Shown: positions 34,321 to 44,499, counted from the first letter of the stretch. The stretch is DNA of 50,179 nucleotides from Succinivibrionaceae bacterium (GCA_017480795.1 JAFURY010000024.1:1-50179), one strand, 5' to 3'. Numbers and translations: made by a program. Notes: a model not told the origin generated them from the letters alone.

Positions 34321-36318
34321 TCATGATCTCCGTCCGTCATTGTTGTTTTCAGGGGCGGCGTCAAGCCGGCTTGAACTTTCGTCCCAGTTCTTCATGCGGT
34401 TGTACAGCAGGCTGATGGCCAGCAGGATCAGACCGGAGCCCACGAAGGACAGCGCTTTGGTCAGATCGCTGTTGTAGCTGATGTCCGCCAGAATCAGCTT
34501 GATCACAAAGACTGAGGCGGCAGCCAGTCCCGCGATTCTGAATCGGCTGTCATGGCGCAGGAAGCCCCAGATCAGAATGGCCAGCGCCAGGGCGATGCCG
34601 CTTAAGCTGAATACGGTCTGGCTCGCCTCCAGCATGCCCAGCATGAGCAGGGCCAGAAGGCCGTAGAGTTTGGCCGAGACGTACCAGCGCCTGAAACCTC
34701 CGAACTGGGGATTGGCCAGCAGAATCGGCGTGGTCATCAGCGCGAATGCGGCAAGACCTCCGTAGATGAGCAGCGAGTAGAAACTGATCCCCGGCAGCGT
34801 CCCCAGCAGGATCCTCAGCGTCCCGGCCATAAAGCCGACCGCCGACACGTAGGCGCCGAGAACAAGATACCGGCTGTTGCGGGAGGCGTCCTCATTGCGC
34901 GTCTCTAAGGCCTTATTCTTTCTGGCGGATCCTGCGGCGCGCAGGGAGAAGAAAACCATGATGCCGGCCATAAGCGGAACCAGGATCGAGCCTGCAAGTT
35001 TCACGTTACCCCATTGGCCGTCCATGATATGGACTGCCGCCGCGGACTGCGCCTCTGTGGCCTGTGATGCGAAATCGCAGCCTGTCGCCATGGCCGTCAC
35101 TGCGGCCAGCGCCGTCAGCGCCAGATAAAGGCCCCCGAACCGCAGGGCGCCAGATCCGCCCCGCTTTCCTGATTTCAGAAGCATAAAGAGGCCGAAGGCG
35201 CCAGATATCAGTATGGCCATGATCCGGATCGCCTTCGGCGCGGTTTCCTCGTAGACGTTCTGCAGCAGCTCTTCCGGCGCTTGTCCGTACTCCGACGTCA
35301 GGGCCAGAGCCGCGACTATGGCGACGATCAGGGCTATGACAAATCCCGGCATATACGGAACCTCGATGTCGGACTTCCTTTCTGTCTGAGGCTCGTCATC
35401 GCTGGAGAACACATTCATGGCGCCAGCCAGCTCCGACAGAATTTTCGATCCGCCGACGGCGGCGAAGGCTGCGGGGAGCAGGCAGCCCGCCACCGGCAGC
35501 AGAGCCGGAGCAAGCGGGCAGACGGTGGCGACAAACAGCAGCGCAAGCGCCGTAAACCCGCATGCGGCTGCCGCCAGCTGGGTGCCGTCGCCGGAGCGCA
35601 GGGCCGCAAAGGCGTGGATGAGCGCCGGGATCAGCAGCATGGCGGAGGTTTCAAATCCGGCAAACACCGCCAGAAATATGGCAAGCAGCCCGTAGCTTGC
35701 AAGAGGATAGCAGAGATGTCCCAGCCGGTCGCGGTTAAGAAAGACCGTGGCGACAGCGGTGATATAGACAAATGCGCTGTAGAGGATCCGGACCGGGGTG
35801 GCGAAATCGCCGTAATGCAGCTGGTAGATGCCAATCGAGGCCAGCGCGAACATGACCAGCGCCGCAAGGCTCAGAGTCCTGCTCTTGAGTCTCTGGCCCA
35901 TGTAGCACACAGCCGCCGCCAGAGGATAAACCAGGGACAGGGTGACCAGGCTGGAATCGAAGAACTTCATGGCTATCATGAGAATGACGCCGCAGGTTCC
36001 AAGAGTGTAGGCCGTCATGTGGGCGCGGTCGAAGCCGTCCCTGATGTCGCGCCTGAGATTGCAGTAAAGGACTCCCAGCGTGGTCAGAGTGCACAGCAGC
36101 CAGGTGAAGCAGTCAGGCAGCGCCGGCAGCGCGCTGCGGCCTATGGCCACGGTGGCGTCGTAGCCGCCGCAGGCCAGATAGAAGCAGACAGCCAGCGCCA
36201 TCGCCGGCAGCCGGAACAGCAGATACAGTCGGGAAGCGTCCAGGCATGCCTCCTTTCTGAGCCCCGCCTGCAGCGCATTCCGGGTCAGATACATCACGAC
36301 GCCGGCAATGGCGGTCAT
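34321..36318 (-). CDS. DUF2339 membrane protein, C-terminal part (separate frame)
   Basis: A 665-residue polytopic membrane protein. Its ATG overlaps the stop of the preceding gene as ATGA (36318-36315), so translation is coupled. It consists of many hydrophobic helices with one soluble loop (about S-D-D-E-P-Q-T-E-R-K). It closes with the typical DUF2339 ending: F-R-I-A-G-L-A-A-A, K-L-I-L-A-D, L-S-F-V-G-S-G-L-I-L-L-A-I-S-L-L-Y-N-R-M. A short acidic tail follows. DUF2339 proteins normally carry this end in the same chain as the N-terminal part, so this is the other half of a split protein. Function is unknown for the family; it sits in the inner membrane. Confidence 0.85.
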   Translation of the reverse strand: MTAIAGVVMYLTRNALQAGLRKEACLDASRLYLLFRLPAMALAVCFYLACGGYDATVAIGRSALPALPDCFTWLLCTLTTLGVLYCNLRRDIRDGFDRAHMTAYTLGTCGVILMIAMKFFDSSLVTLSLVYPLAAAVCYMGQRLKSRTLSLAALVMFALASIGIYQLHYGDFATPVRILYSAFVYITAVATVFLNRDRLGHLCYPLASYGLLAIFLAVFAGFETSAMLLIPALIHAFAALRSGDGTQLAAAACGFTALALLFVATVCPLAPALLPVAGCLLPAAFAAVGGSKILSELAGAMNVFSSDDEPQTERKSDIEVPYMPGFVIALIVAIVAALALTSEYGQAPEELLQNVYEETAPKAIRIMAILISGAFGLFMLLKSGKRGGSGALRFGGLYLALTALAAVTAMATGCDFASQATEAQSAAAVHIMDGQWGNVKLAGSILVPLMAGIMVFFSLRAAGSARKNKALETRNEDASRNSRYLVLGAYVSAVGFMAGTLRILLGTLPGISFYSLLIYGGLAAFALMTTPILLANPQFGGFRRWYVSAKLYGLLALLMLGMLEASQTVFSLSGIALALAILIWGFLRHDSRFRIAGLAAASVFVIKLILADISYNSDLTKALSFVGSGLILLAISLLYNRMKNWDESSSRLDAAPENNNDGRRS

Positions 36319-39300
36319 GACAAGGGGAGCGTAGAGGCGCCTGAGAGATATTCGGCGATGCAGAAGGTCGCATACAGCGTCCCGGCCCAGAGAATTGCAG
36401 TCTCCACGCCCCGGTGGACGGCGGGACGAGCCTCGATGTCGCTCTGTCTGATGAGATACGTCGCCAGAAGGAGCGCCGATGCCGAGAGGATTGCGATTCC
36501 GACCCATGTCAGAGCCGGATCCTCGAAGAAGGACATGCAGATCGCCACTGCCGGGATCAGTCCCCGCAGACAGTTGGCCGCCAGATTCATGCCTCTCAGC
36601 GGATGGACTGTTCTTACCCTGAAATCCGCCAGATACGGCAGGGCGAAGAGCGCGGTGGATGCGAGCCACAGCGCTCCGGCGGGCAGATGATCTCCCGCAA
36701 GGGCCCGCTGAACCGCCAGAACGCTGCTGTAGTCCGATGTCAGGAGGTAAATCAGCGACAGCAGAGCCACCGCCGGCAGGAGGAAGAGCGGGATCCTGCT
36801 TTCGCCGCCTTCGGCAGTCCGCAGAGTTTTTGAGGCATGCAGGCAGAGGGCGAAGGTTGCGGCCATTATCGACAGCATGAGGGCAAGCGGCGAGATAAGA
36901 TGCAGGGTTATGCAGTAGACTGCGAAGAGCGCGACCGCCCAAAGGGTCGCAAGGCGCGCGGTAGCGGCGTAAAGTTCGCCTCTCTCCTCCGGTTTGCGCG
37001 ATGCGCCCGTCAGGATGTAAGGCAAAACCGCGGCGGAGATCGCGGCTGCCTGAATTTTCAGTTCCGCGGTGTCAAAGCCGAAGGCTAGGATCATGAGGCC
37101 AGAAAGAATGGTGGCGGCGCAAAGACCTGCGGCGCGGGCGCGATCCCCGCCTTCGCCGCGTCCCGGCGCAAGGCCCAGGAAAAGTCCGCATGCCAGCGCA
37201 AGAGAGGATGCCGCGTAGGTTGGCCATGACGGCCAGGAGGCCGGCAGAATCGCGCTCTGAACGGCGGCGCTCTTATTCCAGCCGGAGGTCAGGACGAACA
37301 GCGTCCCGATGGTAAGAGCCGCCGGCAGTCCGTACAGAAGACGTCTTGATGCCAGAGGCTTAAAGGCGGCGCGCCGGCCTGCGACGGCAAGCGGCAGGCA
37401 GATCGCAAGGCTTGCGGCAAGAGGCAGGTACGATGGCGGGATCAGATGGGACAGGAGAACATACGCCAGAAAGAGGCCCGGCGCCCAGAGCATGATGAGA
37501 CGGATCACCGCACGCCTGGTTTGCTCGTCGTCCTCGTTGTACTCCCTTGGAGCCAGACTCAGCAGCAGGGCCGGCAGAGCGAAGATCAGCATGGCGGTTC
37601 CCTGCAGAAAAGTTGCGCTGCTGCAGCCGTCAAGGGCCGCGACGACGGCGGGAATCGTCGCCAGCAGGGAGAAGCAGAGGTAGGCCAGATTCGAGCTGTT
37701 CATGCCGGCTCTGAGATCCCGCAGGGATTTGGAGAAAAAGAACAGCGCCAGCAGCAGACATGATGCTATGACCAGCGGCAGGGAAACCTCGGCCGGATCT
37801 CCGGCGTCCGGGATCAGTCTCAGCAGAGCGTGCGGGAGGATTTCATACTGCTCGTATGTCAGCAGAGGCACCGTGCGCAGAAACAGACCGTACATGCCGG
37901 CAAGACACGGCGCCAGAAGGTACCCTGCGGCGGGGTTTTCAGCGCCATGATCATTCCTTCTGAAGGCCGGCAGACGACGCGTCAGTTCAAGCAGTCCGAA
38001 AGCCGCGAAGGCGTAGAACAGATTGCCCCAGTCGCCGCCGATGGCGTTTGCGGCTACAGGCGAGACCAGCGCCAGCGTTCCGGTCCAGAGCAGCGCAAGA
38101 GGCAGAGAGGCTCTGTATGCATCGGCGCTGAACATGTCTTTCCATGCGGGGACAAGACAGATGGCGGCGGCAATCAGGGCGCAGACGGTCTCGGTGACCG
38201 TCGTCGCGACGGCGGACGAGCTCTGAACCCAGGCAAGAGCGGTCAGCAGCAGGGCAAAACCAGGCAATACGGCCTTCATCAGACTGGAGTCGGCCTTCAT
38301 GAGCTCCTGGAGATTATTTGAGACCATCATGGAGGCGCCGAGGGCGATCATGGCTCCAAGAGTGACGATGCCGACGGACGGAGCTCCGCAGGCCAGCGGC
38401 GCCGCGGCGGCCGGCGCCGTCAGCAGCAGGGTCAGAATTCCCGCCAGTTTCCGGCTGTTCTCGTCATTTTTTAGCGCGGCTATGGCGACGTGAACAAGAA
38501 CAATCAGCGGCAGCAGCAGCGGAAAATGCTGAATCCCGGAGTTTTCCGGGCCGTCTGCGGCAATCGGCAGCAGGAAGAATGCAAGAGGCATCGCCGCCAT
38601 CGCAAGCAGCGCGACAAGCAGCGGCATCTTCAGCAGTCGGGCTCCGGCGGAAAACGATTTTTCCGTTGTTTCGGCCCAGACGGCCACGGCGGAGTATAAG
38701 CCCGCGGCCAGCAGCGTCGGCAGAAGCTTGAGCTGGGAGGTGTCCAGAGAGACAAGTTCCGCATGTCCGGATTCCAGTCTGGCTCGCGCCATTTCGGTAA
38801 GCAGAATGCCGCGCTGCGGCATTACGGCGCTGAGGATGCCCCGGCAGCCGGAGGCAAGACGCAGAAATTCCAGACAGATGACGGCGCAGAGAAACGCGCT
38901 GAAGCGGAAGAGACCCTGGCCGGATTGTCTCTTTTCTTCCGGCGAGGCCTGGCGGGCGCTGAACATGGCGATGAGAAGGGCCGCGCCTCCCATAAGAGCG
39001 GCCATATGCATATGCGTCGCGTTTCCTCCCTGAAACCTGCTCATGGCAAGGTACTGGGCCAGCATCATGAACACGCCTGACATGGTGCAGGTTCCAAGTC
39101 GGATATCTCCGCGCTTCAGCGCCAGGAAACTGATGGGCATCTGGGCCGAGAAAGCCAGCAGGAGAGTCTGGAATGGCGACAGATCGCCGGTTGAGGCTCC
39201 CAGAGGCATGCTGATGATGACGCCCAGCTGCGCCAGAAGAAACATGAAGCCGTGCCGTCTTGCCGCGCTGGCGGCCGCCGCCAGAGACCACAGCATGGTG

Positions 39301-40529
39301 GCCGGCGCCCAGAGATACGGATGGATCAGATCGAAGACGAAGCAGGCCGAGGCGGTGGTCGCGTACAGCAGGGAAAAGCCGATGCCGCACACCACGGCGC
39401 GGGATCGATCTTCTCCGCTTTCCTTCTTTCCGCCAAGTCCCCACAGGATCATGCCGATGGAAAGCGCCGCCATGCCGGCAAAGCGGCTCATAGGTCCGAA
39501 GGTGAAGTTTACGGCCCTGGCGGTAAAGATGAAGCCGATGACCAGCAGCACGGCGGCGAAAATGCCGGAAAGCATTTTGCCGGTGAACATTTCAAAGGAA
39601 GATCCGGACTGGGAGTCTTCCCTGCCGCGGATGCATTCCCTGATCTGCGGCTTCGGACGGGTTTCTTCATGCTGCGTCTCCGGACGGCGTTCTGCGGCGC
39701 GGGGGCTTTTGAAGCCGTCCTCTGCCGATTCTCCGGCTCGGCTCTGCTTCCTGAGGCCGCTGGTCAAGGCGGATTCATAAACCCCGACGCGCCCTGTGGC
39801 GCCGCCTGAAGTCTCAATGCCGGATTCGTCTGCGTTTTTTGAGGACGCGGCCATGGCTTCAGGCTGGGCAGGGAGGCGTTCATCGGCCGCCGGGATCCGC
39901 ATGAGGCGTTCATCGCCAGGGAAGGCCTGAGGTTTTTCGGTCCCAGACCGTGAAGAAGGTTTCTCTTTGTCGTGAGCGTCAAGATCGCCGAAATCTGCAA
40001 ACCGCGGTCCCGAGGAAAGACTGGAGCCAGTCGGTTTGTCTGGAAGCGGAATTCCGCCGGTCTTTGGGAAAAAGTCACCGGCAGTCGCCTCTGGGGCTGC
40101 TTCCGCCTGCCGGGCGGCGTTGCTCTCATCCCCGATCTGGACTTCCGGCGAGGTCAGGCGCTGATGCCGAACTTCAGAGACAGCCGGCTCGGCAGCGGCA
40201 GGATGGATCTCGGCGGATGGAAGGAGTTCTTCGGATGCAAACCGTTCCGCCGATGGAAGCGGTTCAGCTGTCTGGATTGACTCCGGCCCAGTCTGCCGCA
40301 TGGCTTCTGGCGGCGCCCCGAGGGTTTCCTGCGGCTTCGAAGAGACGATGCAGCGCGTCGCGGTTTTCGGATCATCGCCAGGCTGCCGGTCAGGGACTTC
40401 CTGCGCGGCGCGCCGGGCGATGGAACCGATGATGCCGGAGCAGGCGCTGTCGTCCGTTCTGCCGCTGATGTAGTCGTCAAGGGCCGCTCTAAGACGTCTG
40501 GCTTCCTCGATGCTGATTGAGTTTTTCAT
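36315..40529 (-). CDS. DUF2339 membrane protein, N-terminal part (1404 aa)
   Basis: The start at 40529 (M-K-N-S-I-S-I-E-E-A-R-R-L) is preferred over an ORF extension because the helix there is a natural N-terminus. Residues 1-310 are soluble, Pro/Glu/Ser-rich and low-complexity. From about residue 317 the typical DUF2339 opening appears (F-A-A-V-L-L-V-I-G-F-I-F-T-A-R), followed by dozens of membrane helices to the end. The stop TGA lies inside the ATGA shared with the next gene. Together the two chains make about 2070 residues, roughly twice common DUF2339 lengths as I recall them, so the membrane repeat unit seems multiplied. Role unknown; a scaffold or envelope-associated protein is a guess. 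It diverges from metK across 241 bases. Confidence 0.85.
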   Translation of the reverse strand: MKNSISIEEARRLRAALDDYISGRTDDSACSGIIGSIARRAAQEVPDRQPGDDPKTATRCIVSSKPQETLGAPPEAMRQTGPESIQTAEPLPSAERFASEELLPSAEIHPAAAEPAVSEVRHQRLTSPEVQIGDESNAARQAEAAPEATAGDFFPKTGGIPLPDKPTGSSLSSGPRFADFGDLDAHDKEKPSSRSGTEKPQAFPGDERLMRIPAADERLPAQPEAMAASSKNADESGIETSGGATGRVGVYESALTSGLRKQSRAGESAEDGFKSPRAAERRPETQHEETRPKPQIRECIRGREDSQSGSSFEMFTGKMLSGIFAAVLLVIGFIFTARAVNFTFGPMSRFAGMAALSIGMILWGLGGKKESGEDRSRAVVCGIGFSLLYATTASACFVFDLIHPYLWAPATMLWSLAAAASAARRHGFMFLLAQLGVIISMPLGASTGDLSPFQTLLLAFSAQMPISFLALKRGDIRLGTCTMSGVFMMLAQYLAMSRFQGGNATHMHMAALMGGAALLIAMFSARQASPEEKRQSGQGLFRFSAFLCAVICLEFLRLASGCRGILSAVMPQRGILLTEMARARLESGHAELVSLDTSQLKLLPTLLAAGLYSAVAVWAETTEKSFSAGARLLKMPLLVALLAMAAMPLAFFLLPIAADGPENSGIQHFPLLLPLIVLVHVAIAALKNDENSRKLAGILTLLLTAPAAAAPLACGAPSVGIVTLGAMIALGASMMVSNNLQELMKADSSLMKAVLPGFALLLTALAWVQSSSAVATTVTETVCALIAAAICLVPAWKDMFSADAYRASLPLALLWTGTLALVSPVAANAIGGDWGNLFYAFAAFGLLELTRRLPAFRRNDHGAENPAAGYLLAPCLAGMYGLFLRTVPLLTYEQYEILPHALLRLIPDAGDPAEVSLPLVIASCLLLALFFFSKSLRDLRAGMNSSNLAYLCFSLLATIPAVVAALDGCSSATFLQGTAMLIFALPALLLSLAPREYNEDDEQTRRAVIRLIMLWAPGLFLAYVLLSHLIPPSYLPLAASLAICLPLAVAGRRAAFKPLASRRLLYGLPAALTIGTLFVLTSGWNKSAAVQSAILPASWPSWPTYAASSLALACGLFLGLAPGRGEGGDRARAAGLCAATILSGLMILAFGFDTAELKIQAAAISAAVLPYILTGASRKPEERGELYAATARLATLWAVALFAVYCITLHLISPLALMLSIMAATFALCLHASKTLRTAEGGESRIPLFLLPAVALLSLIYLLTSDYSSVLAVQRALAGDHLPAGALWLASTALFALPYLADFRVRTVHPLRGMNLAANCLRGLIPAVAICMSFFEDPALTWVGIAILSASALLLATYLIRQSDIEARPAVHRGVETAILWAGTLYATFCIAEYLSGASTLPLS

Positions 40530-40649
40530 GATGTGCTCTTTTATTATCGTTGTCTCGACGGTCCCCGTTTCATTTGTTCCTGCTTGAATCCGGATTGCGG
40601 CCGTCGGCATGCCTCGGCGCAGTGACGCCCGCCGTTTTGACGATAGGGT

Positions 40650-40678
40650 TTGAAAAAAGTTCCGGCGGCAAATAAAAT
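40650..40678 (+). promoter_or_regulatory. metK promoter
   Basis: TTGAAA (40650-40655), 17-base spacer, TAAAAT (40673-40678), a near-consensus sigma70 promoter giving a leader of about 85 bases. No SAM riboswitch fold and no tandem MetJ boxes (AGACGTCT) are apparent here. Confidence 0.7.
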
Positions 40679-40770
40679 ACCTGAGGTGTTTTTCTGACGC
40701 ATGCGGCAGTCCGTTTCCCCGAAACCGCCGCCTGCTCCGGCCTGCGCTCAATTATCAGCAAGGAGAAATT

Positions 40771-41922
40771 ATGATCAAACTGTTTACTTCCGAGTCGGTG
40801 TCCGAGGGACATCCCGACAAGATCGCCGATCAGATATCTGATGCGGTGCTGGATGAAATCCTGCAGCAGGACGTGAACGCCCATGTGGCCTGCGAAACCT
40901 TCTGCAAGACCGGCATGGTGCTGGTGGGTGGGGAGATCACCACCTCAGCATGGGTCGACATCGAGGAGGTGGTCCGCCGCACCGTCAGGGACATCGGCTA
41001 TGTGGATTCCAGCATGGGCTTCGACGCCAACTCCTGCGCCGTGCTCAGCGCCATCGGCAAGCAGTCTCCGGACATCAACCAGGGCGTGTCCAGAGCCGAT
41101 CCGGTGGAGCAGGGCGCCGGGGATCAGGGCCTGATGTTCGGTTTCGCCACCAACGAGACCGACGTGCTGATGCCGGCTCCCATCACCTACGCCCACCGTC
41201 TGGTGAAAAGACAGGCCGAGGTGCGCAAGAACGGCACTCTCTCCTGGCTCCGTCCTGACGCCAAAAGCCAGGTCACCTTCGTCTACGACGACGACGACCG
41301 CATTCTGGGAGTGGACACCGTGGTGCTTTCCACCCAGCACCGCGCCGACATTTCCGGCAGGGAACTCCGGGAAGCGGTGATGGAGGAGATCATCCGTCCG
41401 GTGATCCCGGCCAAGTGGCTAACCGACAAAACCAAGTACTTCATCAATCCTACCGGCCGCTTTGTCATCGGCGGCCCGATGGGGGACTGCGGTCTCACCG
41501 GCCGGAAGATCATCGTTGACACCTACGGCGGCTACGCCCGCCACGGCGGCGGCGCCTTCTCTGGCAAGGATCCCAGCAAGGTGGACCGGTCGGCCGCCTA
41601 CGCCGCCCGGTACGTGGCCAAAAACATCGTGGCCGCCGGACTTGCCGATCGCTGCGAGATCCAGATCTCCTACGCCATCGGCGTGGCCGAGCCTACCTCC
41701 GTGAGAATCGACACCTTCGGCACCGGACGCATCGGCGAGGACAAGCTTCTTGAGATGGTGAAGCGCAATTTCGATCTTCGTCCTTACGGCCTTATCAGGA
41801 TGCTGGATCTCAGACGTCCGATTTATCGTCCTACCGCCGCCTACGGCCATTTCGGCAGAGTGGAGTTTCCGTGGGAGCACACCAACAAGGCCGAGCAGCT
41901 GCGGGAGGAGGCCGGACTTTGA
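40771..41922 (+). CDS. metK: S-adenosylmethionine synthetase
   Basis: A 383-residue enzyme (E. coli MetK 384) making SAM from methionine and ATP. AAGGAGA lies about 5 bases before ATG 40771. Motifs: [13 protein letters not shown] at the N-terminus, [10 protein letters not shown] near residue 115, the P-loop-like G-G-G-A-F-S-G-K-D near 260 and D-P-S-K-V-D-R-S-A. The active site is formed between subunits of a tetramer. It is a single gene with its own strong promoter and terminator. SAM made here feeds RlmI and MnmD encoded nearby, among many others. Confidence 0.97.
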   Translation: MIKLFTSESVSEGHPDKIADQISDAVLDEILQQDVNAHVACETFCKTGMVLVGGEITTSAWVDIEEVVRRTVRDIGYVDSSMGFDANSCAVLSAIGKQSPDINQGVSRADPVEQGAGDQGLMFGFATNETDVLMPAPITYAHRLVKRQAEVRKNGTLSWLRPDAKSQVTFVYDDDDRILGVDTVVLSTQHRADISGRELREAVMEEIIRPVIPAKWLTDKTKYFINPTGRFVIGGPMGDCGLTGRKIIVDTYGGYARHGGGAFSGKDPSKVDRSAAYAARYVAKNIVAAGLADRCEIQISYAIGVAEPTSVRIDTFGTGRIGEDKLLEMVKRNFDLRPYGLIRMLDLRRPIYRPTAAYGHFGRVEFPWEHTNKAEQLREEAGL

Positions 41923-41947
41923 AGTCCGGCGCCGCATCGCCTGCGCG

Positions 41948-41983
41948 GGCGTCTTCCGGGAAGACCGGAGGGCGCCTTTTTTT
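41948..41983 (+). terminator. Rho-independent terminator of metK
   Basis: GGCGTCTTCCGG (41948-41959), loop GAAGA, CCGGAGGGCGCC (41965-41976) with two G-U pairs, then seven T (41977-41983). Confidence 0.9.
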
Positions 41984-42363
41984 GGGGGAGCGCGCGGTCC
42001 GCGCTTCCAGGCGACATGCCGTCCCGTTGCCCGCTGATCTCCTGTCCCGCTTTTGACTGAACCGGTCCGCCGCCTGCATCCGTCCTTTTCTTCGTCGCCC
42101 CTCTCCCTTTCCGCCAACCCTCTTCTTGCGCTCCGTCACCTCTCTCCGCCAATCCTCCCGGCGCCCGCCGCGCATGATCCGCTTTTTTCTGCCCGGATCT
42201 GTCTTTTCTTTCCGGCCCCATCGTCGACGTTTGTGAAAAAGGCCGGAATTTCGCCTTCAAATTGTTGTCTCATGTCTATATTTTGATTTTTGACTGTTGT
42301 CAGGCGCAAAGGCTTGGTGATAACGTAACGTTTCAGGAAAATGGGAGACTGAGAATTTCATCG
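41984..42363. other. 380-bp gap after metK
   Basis: A C/T-rich stretch (about 42040-42210) without a credible gene, then an AT-richer leader. TATATT at 42277-42282 might serve as a -10, but no matching -35 is seen. Confidence 0.4.
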
Positions 42364-43191
42364 ATGAAGGTGCTTACGAGAGCTTTGCTGTTGCTTTGCG
42401 CGCTGGCGACTCCGGCGCTTGAGGCGGCGGCCGAAACCATGGACAGTTTTGCCTGTCTCCTGAGCATGCACGAGAAAAAGGTGCGTCACGACACCGAGAA
42501 CAGCTGTCGCGTGGCCATTATCGAGGAGCAGGATCTGATGGTGTTCCTCATCGGCCAGGAATACATCAATCTGGGGCGGCTGGGCGATGCGAAGAATTTC
42601 TATCGCAGCTATCTCAATTCCGGATATCACGAGGGCGCCGTGCTGGGGCTGTGGGCTATCGAGCGCTTTATTCTGGGCAACGTCACCGACGAGGATCCGG
42701 ACATCAGGCGGGATCAGAAGTACCGTCAGGTGCTGAGGGAGGCTTCCCTGCGGGGGGATCGCATGGCCCAGTACATTCTCAAGGGCTACAAGTCCAAAAG
42801 CCTTGCCCGCATCAAGTCCATGGCCGAGGAGGGCGGCAACGTCTACGCCGCGGTTCATTACATTTTTGTCGGCCCGGAGTCCATCAGGGAGAAGCGGGAA
42901 CTTATCAGAATGGCGTACCGCTCAGGCTATCCCATGGGGGACGTCATGCAGTCCATTTACGATTCGGTGGTAAAGCAGAAGGGAGACGACGATGCCGACC
43001 TCCGGAAGGCCTATGATCTTGCCCGGAGCGCCGCGGCGTCCGGCAGCCAGTGCGCCAATCTCCCTCTGAGCATTTTCTACCAGCACGGCAAGGCGGTGAA
43101 CAAGGACGTGAAGGAAGCCACCAAGCTGTTTTCGCTGGCCAAAAAGCAGTGCTGGTACGCCCAGAAGAACTCGGATGTGGCCTGGAGATGA
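42364..43191 (+). CDS. Exported Sel1-like repeat protein
   Basis: A 275-residue protein. ATG 42364 is chosen because it opens a signal peptide (M-K-V-L-T-R-A-L-L-L-L-C-A-L-A-T-P-A), cleaved near A-A-A-E-T. An upstream ATG would bury this. The mature chain is helical, with Sel1/TPR-like units: L-G-R-L-G-D-A-K-N-F-Y-R-S-Y-L and, best, D-L-R-K-A-Y-D-L-A-R-S-A-A-A-S-G-S then D-V-K-E-A-T-K-L-F-S-L-A-K-K. Three or four cysteines occur. Such repeats bind partner proteins in the periplasm. The next gene begins 51 bases later and may share the transcript. No closer family is recognised, and the ribosome site is weak. Confidence 0.75.
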   Translation: MKVLTRALLLLCALATPALEAAAETMDSFACLLSMHEKKVRHDTENSCRVAIIEEQDLMVFLIGQEYINLGRLGDAKNFYRSYLNSGYHEGAVLGLWAIERFILGNVTDEDPDIRRDQKYRQVLREASLRGDRMAQYILKGYKSKSLARIKSMAEEGGNVYAAVHYIFVGPESIREKRELIRMAYRSGYPMGDVMQSIYDSVVKQKGDDDADLRKAYDLARSAAASGSQCANLPLSIFYQHGKAVNKDVKEATKLFSLAKKQCWYAQKNSDVAWR

Positions 43192-43242
43192 GCCCGGTTC
43201 CATCCGACGGACAAGGAATTCGAACACTTTGAGGATTTTTCT

Positions 43243-44430
43243 ATGATAATGCAGCAGTCCTTTGCAAACCTTGTGACCTACGGTTTTTACGTGGACAAGA
43301 CCGAGCCGATATACAACCTGGTGAAGTCCCGCTGCGCGCTGCTGGTGAGACCGAGAAAATTCGGCAAAAGCCTTCTGGTTTCCACCCTCAAGGAGCTGTT
43401 CGAGGGGCACCGGGAGTATTTCGCCAACACCTTCATCGATCGCTCCGACTACGATTTCAGACCCCATACCGTGCTGTCATTCAATTTCCACTACGACGTC
43501 ACCTCCGCCTCGGAGCTGGCGCTCATTCTGAAGCAGACGGTCAGGGAAAAGGCCCAGGCTTTCGGCGTGACTCTCTCCAGGGACAAGCCCGACGAAATGT
43601 TCAGGGAGCTGGTGGACGCCCTGCCGGCGGATCTGGTGGTGCTGGTGGACAACTACGACTTCGTGCTGGCTGACAACATTTCAAATCCCGAGGTGGAGAA
43701 GATCGATCAGGTTCTGGCCAGATTCGTTGGCGTCATGAACGACAAGAACCGTTTCAGATTCGTCTTTCTCACCGGCATCAACCACTTCCAGCTCTGCGAC
43801 GAGGGCTACGGTCAGGTGCTGGACTACGAAGACTACACCGGCCGGTCCGAGGTGGCTTCCATCTGCGGCTTTTCGCAGATCGATCTTGAGATCCACTACA
43901 TCAACAAGATGCTCAATCTGTCCTCCCCGGCCTACGTGAAGGCCCACGGCATCGACGAAATGCTGGGCTCCGGAGTCTGCGGCAGCAAGCTCACCCAGCT
44001 TTACGCCGAGTATCTCACCCAGAAAAAACAGAGCGCCGACGATCTCATCCGGATCATCATGCGAACCGTGGGCGGCTACTCCTTCTCCGACAAAAAGACC
44101 AATCTGGCATCCGCCGGCTTCGTTCTTGACTTCATGCGCAGCAACGGAACCTTCAATCTGAACTACGACATGCGCTGCGCCAGAGGCTACATCGTCAGCA
44201 AGCTCCGCAGCCCGCTGTTCAATCTTTCCGATTACGTCAACCAGCCTCTTGATCCGGAGCTGAGCTGCGGTCCGCACTACTCCTATCGTCCGCAGCTGGG
44301 CTCTCTGCTGCTTCACAACGGCATTCTCACCATCAGGGATCTGGTGATGGACGAGGACAGCGTCCAGTGCTTCCTGAAGGTTCCTAATCTTGAAATATCC
44401 AATTTCATTGAAAAGCGGGTGGGGAAGTAG
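43243..44430 (+). CDS. AAA-ATPase-like protein (PF09820 type) lacking the nuclease domain
   Basis: A 395-residue protein; GAGGA lies 7 bases before ATG 43243. The N-terminus has the family hallmark F-Y-V-D-K-T followed by the P-loop-like R-P-R-K-F-G-K-S-L-L-V-S-T-L-K-E-L-F. The Walker B equivalent reads V-V-L-V-D-N-Y-D-F where the family has D-E-Y-D, so the catalytic Glu is Asn. A sensor-like F-V-F-L-T-G follows. Usual members run to about 520-580 residues with a C-terminal PD-(D/E)XK nuclease (DUF1703); this one ends before it with a short beta hairpin-like tail. The family is expanded in gut anaerobes and its role is unknown. It ends at a strong terminator. The protein is probably inactive as an ATPase and nuclease, though perhaps still ligand-binding. 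Confidence 0.85.
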   Translation: MIMQQSFANLVTYGFYVDKTEPIYNLVKSRCALLVRPRKFGKSLLVSTLKELFEGHREYFANTFIDRSDYDFRPHTVLSFNFHYDVTSASELALILKQTVREKAQAFGVTLSRDKPDEMFRELVDALPADLVVLVDNYDFVLADNISNPEVEKIDQVLARFVGVMNDKNRFRFVFLTGINHFQLCDEGYGQVLDYEDYTGRSEVASICGFSQIDLEIHYINKMLNLSSPAYVKAHGIDEMLGSGVCGSKLTQLYAEYLTQKKQSADDLIRIIMRTVGGYSFSDKKTNLASAGFVLDFMRSNGTFNLNYDMRCARGYIVSKLRSPLFNLSDYVNQPLDPELSCGPHYSYRPQLGSLLLHNGILTIRDLVMDEDSVQCFLKVPNLEISNFIEKRVGK

Positions 44431-44499
44431 CCTTTCATCCTGTTTCCGGCAAAATCCGCCGGATGTTTCCCCATATATGCCGCGGATCTGATGCGGCCG

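Noticed and set aside
35281..36690. 469-codon open frame opposite the DUF2339 genes
   Set aside because: It is Gln/Arg/Gly-rich shadow of membrane-helix codons; the minus-strand proteins show clear membrane segments and family ends.
40570..40770. SAM riboswitch before metK
   Set aside because: The leader is about 85 bases and no SAM-I, SAM-II or SMK box pattern could be made out.
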